From assembly GCA_030674185.1 (NCBI GenBank), contig CM060312.1, forward strand, positions 51,526,807-51,590,806: 64,000 nucleotides of DNA, given 5' to 3'. Positions 1 to 9,638 of the stretch are shown here, piece after piece (the stretch's first letter is position 1; every line of letters starts with the position of its first letter). The notes beneath the pieces were generated by a model. It saw only the letters and a list, made by a program, of their open reading frames with translations, had not been told where the DNA came from and did no database searches. Position numbers and translations under genes: made by a program. The stretch is from Monoplex corrugatus (lineage: Eukaryota; Mollusca; Gastropoda; Littorinimorpha; Ranellidae).

Positions 1-21
1 CCCAGGGAGTCAAAGGGTTAA
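1..21. repeat. End of a TTAA-bounded MITE cut by the window edge
   Basis: The window opens with GGGAGTCAAAGGGTTAA. This is the reverse complement of the terminus (TTAACCCTTTGACTCCC) of the palindromic elements at 35108-35291 and 46884-47037. Bases 22-60 also contain GAATAGGGTGAGGGAG, an internal motif of the same family, so a second, rearranged piece may follow. Most of the element would lie before base 1. Confidence 0.45.
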
Positions 22-60
22 GTGGCTGTTGAATAGGGTGAGGGAGTTAAAGGATCAAGT

Positions 61-1525
61 TTTTGCAGCTAGTGGATATGGTGCTGGAGTCAGGGATATA
101 AAGTAATCAGACTCTGTGTGGTTCAGATTGACCCGCATGAGGTTTTTACAAATGAAATGCACTCAAGGAATTCAAGCCATTCGAGGAACCCCATTAGCTC
201 TCCATTCTCCTCTTCTTTCAAACAGTAGAAATTGAACTGTAGATGGGGCATTTGTATCAGTGAACTAAGAAAAAATGGGATTGACTGCAAGTGAGACCAG
301 AAATAGTTGATGAAAATGAAATGTACTCACTTTAGGACTGGAACATAGTTTACACAAACACTGACATGAAAACAAAACTGAACAGTACCTCGCCCATCCA
401 TCCCTCAGCTTTAGAACTTCAATCATGATGTCCTGTTTTACTGTTTAGGGGTGATGGTGGTTATTGAGTTAGCAATACTAACTCCAACAGTGACCTGACA
501 ACTTTTCCCCCCACTTGTTGGGTAGAGGTTGGGGTGTCTGGGGGAGAAGAGAGAATGAAAAATAAAGATATATAGGTAAAGTTTTTAATACAGGAAATTG
601 TAGATAGCTGAGATCATTTCACATTTTTTCTTAACATTGATATCATATTTTTGAGTCTCACAGGCAGTTCTCATGAATCTTGCAAATCTGTTGAGAAAAT
701 TTGGGAGCACATGTTACTGTATGAATGTCAAATGTTGCATTACTGTCAGTCGATATTCGGTTTTGAAATGGTTTTTAATCTTCAAACAAAATAACGTCCC
801 ATACTTGAGTTACAACCTAATGTGAACAAGGACTTGGCTTCCCTTCTGTTTGAAGATACGCGCTCACTCGATGTTCTCTGTTGAATTGAGCAACCATGTA
901 GTATATAGAAAGGCTGTCGTGTTTCAGAAGCCAGCTAGTGATGAAAAGGTGCTTGCTCGTGATAAAGATGATGATGTAAAAAACTGTCTTTCCATTCTGA
1001 CAAAAGTTCTACACATTACCTTTTTATAACAAAGTGTTAGGAAATTATATCTTCCTCCTGTACTGATTAGTGATACTGTTTATAAGACTAGTGTATTTAT
1101 ACACATCAGGCGCCCTGATATGCGGGCTATGTAATTGACTTGGGCTATGAAGAGTAAGAATACTTACCAGGAAGCACGAGTTGAGAGATGAATTTAATTT
1201 CACAGATTAATCTTTTCCATACATATGCAAATATTGCTATCATATATGCAAGGAGAGACCGCAATTTGCTTCTTAAAAAGTTAAAAATCATCTTCAGCCC
1301 CCCTGCATCCTCCAATAGGGGTTTTGTCCCTGCACCACATCACTGGAGCCCAACATAATATTCATTCTTTTGGACAATTTACCATGCTCATCTCTGCACA
1401 TAGCTCACATGCGCTTATTCATGTAGCGCACAGCTCTTGAAAGCTTTGAAAGAAGTGCTTCACCACTCATGCTGTGTTTATGGGGGAAAGAAAATGGAAA
1501 GAACAAAGGAAGAATGAAGCATAAA
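61..1525. other. No gene recognised
   Basis: AT-rich sequence with no exon-like segment, long ORF or recognisable transposon end. I looked here for the missing 5' exon(s) of the selenophosphate synthetase gene (the FRLTRF...GxGCK region) and did not find it. Confidence 0.5.
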
Positions 1526-1530
1526 CTAGT

Positions 1531-1595
1531 CGCCGTGGTGTAATGGTTAGTGCAATGGACTACCAGCTAGAATCCCCATCAATCCCTTCAAAAAA
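1531..1595 (+). repeat. tRNA-like segment, possible SINE head
   Basis: GCCGTGGTGTAATGGTTAGT resembles the 5' half of a tRNA including an internal polymerase III A box, and GGACTACCAG follows at the distance of an anticodon stem. The expected B box is degenerate, so this is not a working tRNA. It lies just 5' of a dispersed repeat (1781-2057 plus 4363-4710) and could be the head of a SINE; the link is not proven. Confidence 0.35.
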
Positions 1596-1780
1596 ATTGT
1601 TCAGGGATATTTTAGCTCCAATGACTCTGACCCAGAGTTGAGTGTGCTATAGGCTCATTGGGAAGCCTGGAGCCACAGTTGAGTCTTTTGCACTTGAGGG
1701 TGTTGCTCAGATCTTGTGACCAGCATCGCAGATGTCTGCATCTTTCAGATCTAAGTTGATGCAAAGATGTATATATATCT

Positions 1781-2057
1781 CATCTGTGCTACTTTATGCA
1801 GTAAACTGCCCTGAATCTTTAGGTGCTTGGTTCAACAAGCTCTTCCTCATCAATTGATCAAAGCCAGGGGATCCACTCTCTGCAGAGATCTGCATTTTGT
1901 TGTTATGAGTGTGAAGAGACCTGTGGATTCTCTTTGGTAACATGACAAGAATTTTGATTCTGCTGTCAGTTCAGTTTTGTTTGTATCTTGAAGACAAGAT
2001 GGGTGCAGCGTTCCATCTAGTACTGTAGTTGATTTCCTCGACTGTGTTTTGGGACCT
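1781..2057 (+). repeat. Dispersed repeat R1, copy 1, left part
   Basis: Similar over its length to 21140-21370. Shared blocks include GAATCTTTAGGTG, AAGCTCTTCCTCA, TCTGCATTTTGTTGTT and AATTTTGATTCTGC. In the copy near 21.4 kb the similarity runs on without a large gap into the sequence equivalent to 4363-4710. Here the two parts are separated by the TTAA-bounded element at 2058-4362, so that element inserted into R1. Superfamily not recognised. Confidence 0.6.
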
Positions 2058-2111
2058 CTAACTCTTTCACTGCCAAGTTTCCGCAGAAACGGTACTCCTC
2101 AGTGCCAAGTA

Positions 2112-2138
2112 AGCTACGCACAAAAAGTTAAGGATCAC
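2112..2138 (+). repeat. Tc1 left terminal inverted repeat
   Basis: Begins AGCTACGCACAAAAAG. The core GCACAAAAAGTTAAGGATCAC matches the right end apart from one base in the core; the outermost bases are less conserved. Confidence 0.85.
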
Positions 2139-2475
2139 TATGAGAAAACAGGTGCGTAATAAACTCAGTTTGCTACTGTTATTTATTTCTCAGTCCAGCC
2201 AAATTGTTATGAATTCTTGTTCAGCTGTAAGTGGGTGATGTTGTGTTAGTGCGAAAATTGCAGGGGATTCTCTACTACTGAGCTTGGCCGCAAACGGAAA
2301 AGCGGAAACTTGCGAAAAAGGACCTTGTTTTGGACCGTTCTGCCTGAACACATTGCACAAGCCAGATGGAAAAACCATTATGCACGTGCAAGCACTGCTG
2401 TTTATGTGTGAGATGCTGTCTCTTGCTTGGCTTTATAAGAAGACATTCCACCAGTAGTAGGCCTGATCTGACAAT

Positions 2476-3500
2476 GCCTCCACGACGAAAATTGAGCGAG
2501 TTTGAGAGGGGACGAGCTGTTGCATGGTTCCAAGATGGTGTTCCCAAGCGAGAAGTGGCCAGGCGACTTCAGGTGTCCATCTCGGTCATTGTCAGACTGA
2601 TTCAATGCTTCACAGCCACTGGGGGGTCCATGAAAGACGCAGATCTGGTCGACGAAGAAGACAAACCCACGTGAAGATCGTCTCATTGAGCGACAAGCCC
2701 TGCAGACAAGAACAGCCTCTTCCAGCATCATTCGAAGGCAGCTGAGGGTGGCTACTAACATCAACATCAGCCAGCAGACCATACGGAACCGCCTTCATGG
2801 GTTTAACCTCCGTTCTCGTCGCCCAGCTGTACGGCCACGCTTAACTCCAGCCCATAGGGCAGCACGCCGCGCCTTCTGCAGACGTCACGTGAGGTGGACA
2901 CGTCAGCAATGGTCCCAGGTCCTGTTCAGTGATGAATCACGCTTCACCATGAACCACAACGACGGCCGACTGAGGGTCTGGAGGCGCCCAGGGCAACGCT
3001 TTATTGACACCACTGTCCAAGAAAAGGTGGCCTTTGGTGGAGATTCTGTAATGGTCTGGGGGGCCTTCAGCCTTCACCACAGAACACCCTTGTATCATGT
3101 ACAGGGTAACCTGACTGGCCTCCGATACCGGGATGAGATCCTTCGACCGCTGGCTGTGCCTACACTGCAGCAGATGGGACCGACGGCTGTCTACCAGGAT
3201 GACAACGCTCGCCCCCACAGGGCAAGGGTGGTCAACGACTTCCTGCAGCAGTCTGGAGTCAACAGAATGGAGTGGCCAGCATGCAGTCCCGATCTCAACC
3301 CGATTGAGAACCTCTGGGATGAGCTGGATCGCAAAGTGAGGAGCAATCACCCCCCTCCCAGGGATGCCCAACACCTCTACCAGATGCTGCAGGCTGAGTG
3401 GCAGGCGCTTCCACAGAGGATCTTCACCAACCTGGTCAACTCGATGAGGACTCGCTGCGTCGAGTGCCAGAACAGCCATGGCGGTTACACGCATTACTGA
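2476..3500 (+). pseudogene. Tc1-like transposase (DD34E), frameshifted
   Basis: A cut-and-paste transposase of the Tc1 family that would bind the element's ends and cut and join at TA. The N-terminal part (from ATG 2476) has a helix-turn-helix (LSEFERGRAVAWF ... VARRLQVS). The reading frame is then lost between about 2630 and 2690, in the basic AT-hook-like linker (GRRRR in another frame), and resumes in a third frame to TAA/TGA-free sequence ending with the stop at 3498-3500. The C-terminal 250 residues are intact and hold the catalytic triad: D in LFSDESRF, D in YQDDNARPH and E in SPDLNPIENLW, with 34 residues between the last two, hence DD34E. The damage lies only in the linker, which suggests a fairly recent death. 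Could only move if helped by a related intact transposase. Confidence 0.9.
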
Positions 3501-3715
3501 ACTTTTGGGAGCATCAGAATACCCTGTCTTGTGATTTCAATGACTTTGGGAAATCAAATTTCGATACGTACCCACTTTGATCAAATGTACACACCAAACG
3601 ATTGCTTGAAATTGAAGGCAATTGTGTATCGTTATCACTAAAGCATGGAATTAAATGTTTGCCAAACTTCAACGCATTGGCTTTCTTATTTTGAAAGTTA
3701 TGAATTTTTGTGCAA

Positions 3716-3742
3716 GTGATCCTTATCTTTTTGTGCATAGTG
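3716..3742 (-). repeat. Tc1 right terminal inverted repeat
   Basis: Reads GTGATCCTTATCTTTTTGTG and on to CATAGTG, the inverse of the left end; followed by the TA target at 3743-3744. Confidence 0.85.
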
Positions 3743-4362
3743 TATATTTTGGGCAGCCAATTTTGCAGTGCGGTATGCATTTTTAAAAGCTTTTATCTCA
3801 AAGATTATTTTCTTTTACTTTTTTTTTTGCTGTGTAAAGGGCAGATGTTGTATTTATATATCAATATGAATGCTTGCTTTTGTTTATGTGCTTGTTTGAT
3901 TATTCCACAGATAATCTTATTATAAAGAAAAACATTTTTTTTTCATATGGTTTATTAGTTGTACTACTGACCTTATTTCGTGAGTTGTGTGCCAGATATT
4001 ATAATAAATGAGGAAAAGCAGTGGAAAATATACACACAAAGTCAGCTGTCTGCTTATTCTACTCGGAGTGGTAGATAATGCTTGTCGATTTGCAGTCATT
4101 TTGGAGAGAACACTTTGGAGAAAACGTGACGTAAATTCCAACAGTTAACAAAGCCATACTTCGGCCTTACTGCAGAAAAACTAGGTTGCTGGGTAAAGTT
4201 TGAAAATAGCACAGTCGCCTACATTCACCAGTGGAGCTGACAGAAGCTTTGTACCCGCATGGAAAGTTATCGTTTAGCTTGACCCCTCCATGTCGCACAA
4301 ATGCGACCATGGCAGTCATATGGGAAGTCGCTTGATTGTGACCATGGCGGGAAAAGAGTTAA

Positions 4363-4710
4363 CCGAATCAGAATTGACATGACAGATGTCTGATAAATGA
4401 TGCCAAACTGTGCACATGGGACATGGTGAAGAGGAGAAGCGAGTAACAGACCAGCCAATCACAACCATGAAGCAAATCTCTGACCCCTTACCCATCTTTT
4501 CAGCCAATTTCTGGCTTGCAGTTTTACCCAGTCCAACTGAGTTGACTGCTGCCATTGATTTCAGTTTCTAACGCTTGGCTGCAGAGCTTCCAGATTTTTT
4601 CAAAGAATGCAGAAAACTAAATTGAGGAAAACAGATTGAAATCTGTGTGTTAAATCTGAAATCTATGCTTAATACTATAATAGACCTCCAGTTGTGCATT
4701 ATGAGAACAC
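4363..4710 (+). repeat. Dispersed repeat R1, copy 1, right part
   Basis: Matches 21374-21700 in blocks such as CAGTTTTACCC(A/T)GTCCAACT, TTGGCTGCAGAGCTTCCAGA/TTGGCTCCAAAGCTTCCAGA and GCAGAAAACTAAATT. It continues the repeat begun at 1781. Confidence 0.6.
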
Positions 4711-5397
4711 TGGCAGTCCATAGCATCATGATGAACCTTTCCATCATCATCATCATCATCTCACTGTAAAAAATGTGCCAGCTTCTGGGGCTGCTAAGGT
4801 GGCATAGAAAAAGGAGGAAAAAAAAAGACGATGAGCACAAAGGAAATCTTCCAAAATGTGATGATCCTTTAAAAAAAAAAGAACATGTGTCTGTTTAGGT
4901 GAGAATTATGGCTGGCACTTGAATTCATTGTTCAAACCAAATGTAAGGAAGAGTTGTTTAATTAATCAGGGGTGGGAAGTCTCGGATTTGCAGATTTCGG
5001 TGGCAAGAAGAATCAAAGAATCAGTTTCCTCAGATTAAAAAAGCCTCTTCTCTGAAAAATAAACAATGCAGAAAATACCTTTTCCAGCTCTAGGAATATC
5101 TTGATTTTGTGCTTAAAAATGCTTCAGATTACACAGGTAATAGTCCCTTAAAAAAATTTCTGAAGAAGCATTCTCTGCACCCCTACAGATAAATTCCTGT
5201 TTTGCTTTTCAGCAGTTCCCACCCTTGATTAACTGACATTTATATTTGTTTGGGGAGGTAATGTGGATTCCAATTTTCTAATCTTTTCCGTCTGCAGCCT
5301 GAAGGCTGGTATTTTTGCTTACTAGGCTTTGGCTGATGCTTCAAAATTTTTACCAGCTCAGACGATAGTCTCTTAGTCTCAGACGCTGGTACAGTCT
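4711..5397. other. No gene recognised
   Basis: Contains a short CAT trinucleotide run at 4744-4759 and A-rich stretches. No exon or transposon end was recognised. Confidence 0.5.
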
Positions 5398-5411
5398 TTG
5401 TCTTTAGAACC

Positions 5412-6575
5412 ATGTCTACATTGTCCCCTGTGGGAATGCTGGGGGCTCCTTCAGTATAAGTACATGCCCCACTTCATGGAAATTGTGTGTTCTAAATTTT
5501 CATTTTTGTGTCATTCTCTTTGTTTCTTCCTTCCTCCTGTGCTTTCAATTATCGCTTCATTTTCTGCCTTGCTGGTCCATTCACCTGTATTTGTTCTATG
5601 AGCCTTAGATACATTCTCAGAGATTCTGTTAGGATTGATAATTGGGTGTATATATTGAATGCATGTTTGGCTGTATGGAAATGTGCTGTGCTGGAGCAAT
5701 TTTAGGTAATATAGGCCAGTTTTATGTATGGTTTAGTATCCTTAGTTATGTTCACATTTGTATTAAGTTTTTTTTTTGAAATTCTGTGGTGATAAATTAG
5801 ATGGAATGGTTAATGCCAGGGGCATGTCCTTAGATTATGTGTGTGCATCCATCGTTATGTGTGATGAAATTTATTTTTTTATTTTTGTGCTTTTTTTTAA
5901 AATTTCCAGCCAGATGTTGTGTATGTTTTGAAATGGTTATAGCCCTGATCATTTCACCAGACGGCAGATGCACATCAGAAATAGCAAGCAGAATCGGCCA
6001 AGCCAAAACAACATTTAAGAAGATGCAAAGCATTCTTACCAACAAATGCCTATCATCAGTTAACATCAGGAAGAGAGTTCCTGAATTTTACATAGAACCA
6101 ATGCTGTTGTACGGTTGCGAGGCGTGGACAGTCAACAAGCAAAGCCAGAACAAGATTGAGGCAGCCAAGATGTGGTTTCTAAGAAGGATGTTGAGAGTTC
6201 CATGGACAGCAAAGAAAACAAACGAGACAGTCTTGATGGAGGCAGACACAAGTAGATCATTCATAATCATAAGGAAGATTAGGAAAAGGCAGGCAACATT
6301 CATAAGCCATTTTATGAGGAAAAGGGAATTGGAACACTGGTCACAATGGGAAAGCTGGAGGGAAGGAGGGCACCGGGTAGACCCAGGGTGAAGATACTAG
6401 ACGGACTAGCAGAGTGGCTGAAGACAGGGAAGGTGGAGGAGATGCTTGAGGCAACAGGAGATAGAGACAGATGGAAATCCATAATTGCCAACGCCATGCG
6501 GCAAGGCACCTGATGATGATGATAGCCCTGATATGGCCCTGTGCAGTCGGCTGGGCTTTAAACAATAAGAATAAT
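5412..6575 (+). repeat. Dispersed repeat R2, copy 1, split by a non-LTR insertion
   Basis: About 0.6 kb of sequence shared, inverted, with 30578-31140 and with 43835-44205. Common blocks are TTTCTGCCTTGCTGGTCCAT, CATTCACCTGTAT and GAAATGGTTATAGCCCTGAT, and the 3' end is GGGCTTTAAACAATAA. The copy near 30.6 kb runs straight through the point where this one is interrupted at 5950-6521. No protein is encoded; class unknown. Confidence 0.65.
5950..6521 (+). mobile_element. 5'-truncated non-LTR retrotransposon (RTE-like family), with target duplication
   Basis: The insert is flanked by the 11-bp direct repeat ATAGCCCTGAT (5939-5949 and 6522-6532), which is present once in the R2 copy at 30627-30637. 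It encodes the C-terminal end of a reverse-transcriptase polyprotein in pieces (RIGQAKTTFKKMQ, RKRVPEFYIEPMLLYGCEAW, MWFLRRMLRVPWTAKKTNE, then a frameshift) and ends in a TGA-repeat tail. 5' truncation, target duplication and a simple-repeat tail are standard signs of target-primed reverse transcription. Confidence 0.88.
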
Positions 6576-7304
6576 AAGATTCATACTATATGGTCATTCA
6601 GTATATAGGAGCTTCTTTGGCCTGTGAGAGGAAATGGTCCACTTGATAATAGCTTTCTCAGCACTGATAGATTTCTTGCTTAGATAGTACATGTCATCAG
6701 ATTTGACTACTTCAACGAAGTTCAGGCCAGCCGTGTTAATTCCTTCTTCCATGAGGGGAAAAAGCTTTGTTGACTTCCTCCTGATGACTTGGGTTTTTAT
6801 TTACAGCAGAAGTTTCAGACCCACTCAAATGCTGTAGATTTTTAGCGTTTCATCGCAGAGAGATGTGTGAATTTATGACAGGAGGTGCCGGGTAGCTGTT
6901 TTTTTTTTCTTTTTACCAGTAATTGGTAAAGATGGGTGACTGGATCAGAAAAGGCACAGAACAGTGTAAGCTCATTAGCAGTATATGTGCAGATTCAAAG
7001 AAAATGTACAGAACAGTGTAACTTCATTAGCGGTATATAGACAGATCCAGACCATAACTGCATACTCGTCAGTGGTGAATGAAGTTTTGTTTTTACTCGC
7101 CAAATGTTTTTTCTGCTTGCTATGATGAGTAAAACATTCTCCACTTTAGGGGTTCACCAGTGAACATTCAAATGCTTTGGTGTTGGTAGACGGTCAACAG
7201 TAGCCACTCGCAATTTCCTTCTGTTTCTGTTCCATTTATTTGCCAGAGTGTCAGAATGTGTTTCGTCTTTAGAGAATTGATCAGAAGTAATCTTGGTTTT
7301 GCAG
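6576..7304. other. Upstream intron or flank of the SPS gene
   Basis: No coding segment recognised. It contains a short direct duplication near 6950-7045 (ACAGTGTAA...TCATTAGC...GTATAT twice). It ends in the acceptor TTGGTTTTGCAG at 7293-7304. Confidence 0.5.
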
Positions 7305-7408
7305 GAATTGGAATGGATAGTTCCATCACACCACTGCGACATGGCGGACTCTCTCTGGTTCAGACAACAGATTTCTTTTATCCTTTGGTTGATGACCCAT
7401 TCATGCAG
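7305..7408 (+). CDS. SEPHS2: SPS exon: GIGMDSS...DPFMQ
   Basis: Starts in phase 1 (one base of the Gly codon comes from the missing upstream exon) and ends in phase 0 before GTAATT. It encodes the substrate-loop region with PLRHGG and [11 protein letters not shown]. Confidence 0.92.
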
Positions 7409-9593
7409 GTAATTAAATAGAGGTTATGCGTTTCCTGGAGCATTCATCTTCAAATAAAGTAAGCATTGTTTGTATTTTAAATCTTTTAGAAGGCTGAATG
7501 CAAGTTGATAGTTGATATAAAACAGTGCTAACCATGTAAGTTACAAGGAGATCTTGTTGACATAGAAACAGAGCTTCTGCCTTACATTCTGCCTGCAGAT
7601 TTGTAAAGATATGAATCACTTCTGAAGAACTTTATTTATACGACTTCCATTTACCCAGATGTGAATGGGTACATGATACTTTTTAGGAATAACAAGAGAG
7701 AGGAGTGAGTGAGACTTGCTTTGAAAAAAAATTATATCTTTGAGTATGAATCCTCTTCTGTCTTGCTGGCAGTTTAGGGTTATTGAACTACCTTTACTTT
7801 TTTAAAGTTAAAAAAGTGTGGATTTTCTGGTCTGTTCAGAAATGTTTACAAATGTAATTTTTGTAGAGAAATACCAGTGGTTCCATGACCATTTGCATTT
7901 GTTCACTGTAGTATTACTATTACTAGAAATTAGTCTAGCAAGGTGTCTTCAGTATATTTACTAAAATTCAAGTGGTAAGTTTTCTGCTACAAAAGGAAAA
8001 ATGTTGTTGCTTTTGTATGTAAGATGTCTCTCCAACAATGCTGTGCCTCAGGGCAAGATAGCTTGTGCCAACGTGCTGAGTGACTTGTATGCCATGGGTG
8101 TCACTGACTGTGACAACATGCTGATGCTTATTGCTGCCAGCAACAAAATGTCTGAGAAGGAGCGGGACACCATCATGCCTCTTGTCATGCGTGGCTTCAA
8201 GGTATGTGTAATGCTCCCAAGCACACAGAGCTCTGTCTCTCTTTCTCTCTCTCTCTCACACACACACAAACACATTCACACACACACACACACTCACACA
8301 CATACACACACATACACACACATGCACACTCACACACACTCTCTCTCTCTCTTACACACACACACACATACACACATGACAAGCATAATTATATGACACA
8401 TCTGCCTTTATATTGTTTATCACTGGCACAGCATTGTATGTGATGAGAATATACAGTGCTTACATCTAGTTACTAACTTTTCTAAAATGACCGTTCTCTC
8501 TGAAAATTTGATAGAGATCCACAGGACAAATAATTTTTCCCCATTCAGCAGCTGCTACATGATTGATTGATTGTACAGAATATGGAAACTTGTGCAAATT
8601 GAACCGTTCACAGTGACCTAAATTGTAAATAAAAGGATCATCATGAGCTGTTTTGAATAAATGGTTGCTTAGGTTTACCAAATGAACCAAAAAACCGCTG
8701 CAATGACAGCAAAGGAAATTGTTATTTACAAAGACATCATAGCTGTCATAAGACACAGTCATGTGATCTCTGTCTTAGATTGCTTTGTTTGCAGGAACCT
8801 GTGAAATGCAGATAAATCTGCACCCTGGAGTGAAAGGGTTATCAGAGGGAAGGATCATTTATCTGCCTATCAATGCTTTGTGGTTGAAAAACGTTAACTG
8901 GTGGAGAAATAAAATTTATACTGTTTTAAGTTTGTTGAAAATGCTCTCCCAGGGTCAGGAAAGTTGAGGAAAATATCAGTTTTATGTTCAGTGACAATTT
9001 GGAAAATGAGATGCATGGATCCACTAGACTAGTTTCAAAACAAAAGGCTAGCAAATCAATGCTTAACTGTACAGAAAGCATACTGACAAATTAAAATTAA
9101 GCTGACTGAACTGTTGACAACCTGTAAGTCCTTGGGTATTTTTTGTTGTTGACCTGAGGGACATGCAAATGTTCACAAAGGTCCAGGTTTTGTAAAAATG
9201 AACAGTGTCTGTCAGGAATTAAAAAATGCAGTCCTTTGAAATTCTGCTTAATATTGTATGGTGTAGTTGACTTTGGACAGGACTGTGCAGAAGAAGCAGG
9301 CACCCAGGTGACAGGGGGGCAGACAGTTATCAATCCCTGGCTGACCATTGGCGGAGTGGCTACCACAGTGTGTCAGCCTAACGAGTTCATCCTGTGAGTA
9401 GACAGAGAGAAACTTCGTACTTAAAATATTCTGTTCGTGTATAGACCATTGCCCCTCATGAAGGGGAACAAAGATGTCATGAGTGGATAGAATAAGCAGA
9501 ACAGAACAAATTGTTAACTTAAGTACAACTTCACGATGTCGCTGAAAATATATGTGCGTACGTGCGTGCGTGTGTGCGTGCGTGCGTGCGTGA

Positions 9594-9638
<45 letters not shown>

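Larger units (their letters stand above)
2112..3742 (+). mobile_element. Tc1-like transposon, 1631 bp, TA target
   Basis: The ends form a 27-bp inverted repeat (2112-2138 and 3716-3742) whose core is GCACAAAAAG(T/A)TAAGGATCAC. It is flanked by TA at 2110-2111 and 3743-3744. The relative at 25507-26176 has the sequence CAGTGCCAAG-TA-TATTTTGGGC (read on its minus strand) where this copy is interrupted, so boundaries and the TA duplication are fixed by an empty site. The element carries one transposase gene broken by frameshift. Length and target fit the Tc1/mariner superfamily. Confidence 0.93.
2058..4362. mobile_element. TTAA-bounded non-autonomous element (piggyBac-like), copy 1, split by Tc1
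   Basis: The left end reads CTAACTCTTTCACTGCCAAG (the first base of TTAA has drifted to C) and the right end reads CGGGAAAAGAGTTAA. An inverted copy at 25507-26176 has the same ends with perfect TTAA on both sides and is uninterrupted. Without the 1631-bp Tc1 insertion this copy is about 670 bp. TTAA target sites and short TTAACTCTTT-type ends are typical of piggyBac-superfamily elements. No transposase is encoded, so it is a MITE-like passenger; superfamily assignment rests on the TTAA and end sequence only. Confidence 0.7.

Noticed and set aside
2402..3494. Long minus-strand frames opposite the Tc1 transposase
   Set aside because: Shadows of the transposase coding strand, which has the conserved catalytic motifs.
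8200..8443. Coding frames across the CT/CA repeat
   Set aside because: Low-complexity translation of a microsatellite; the real exon ends at 8201 with a good donor.
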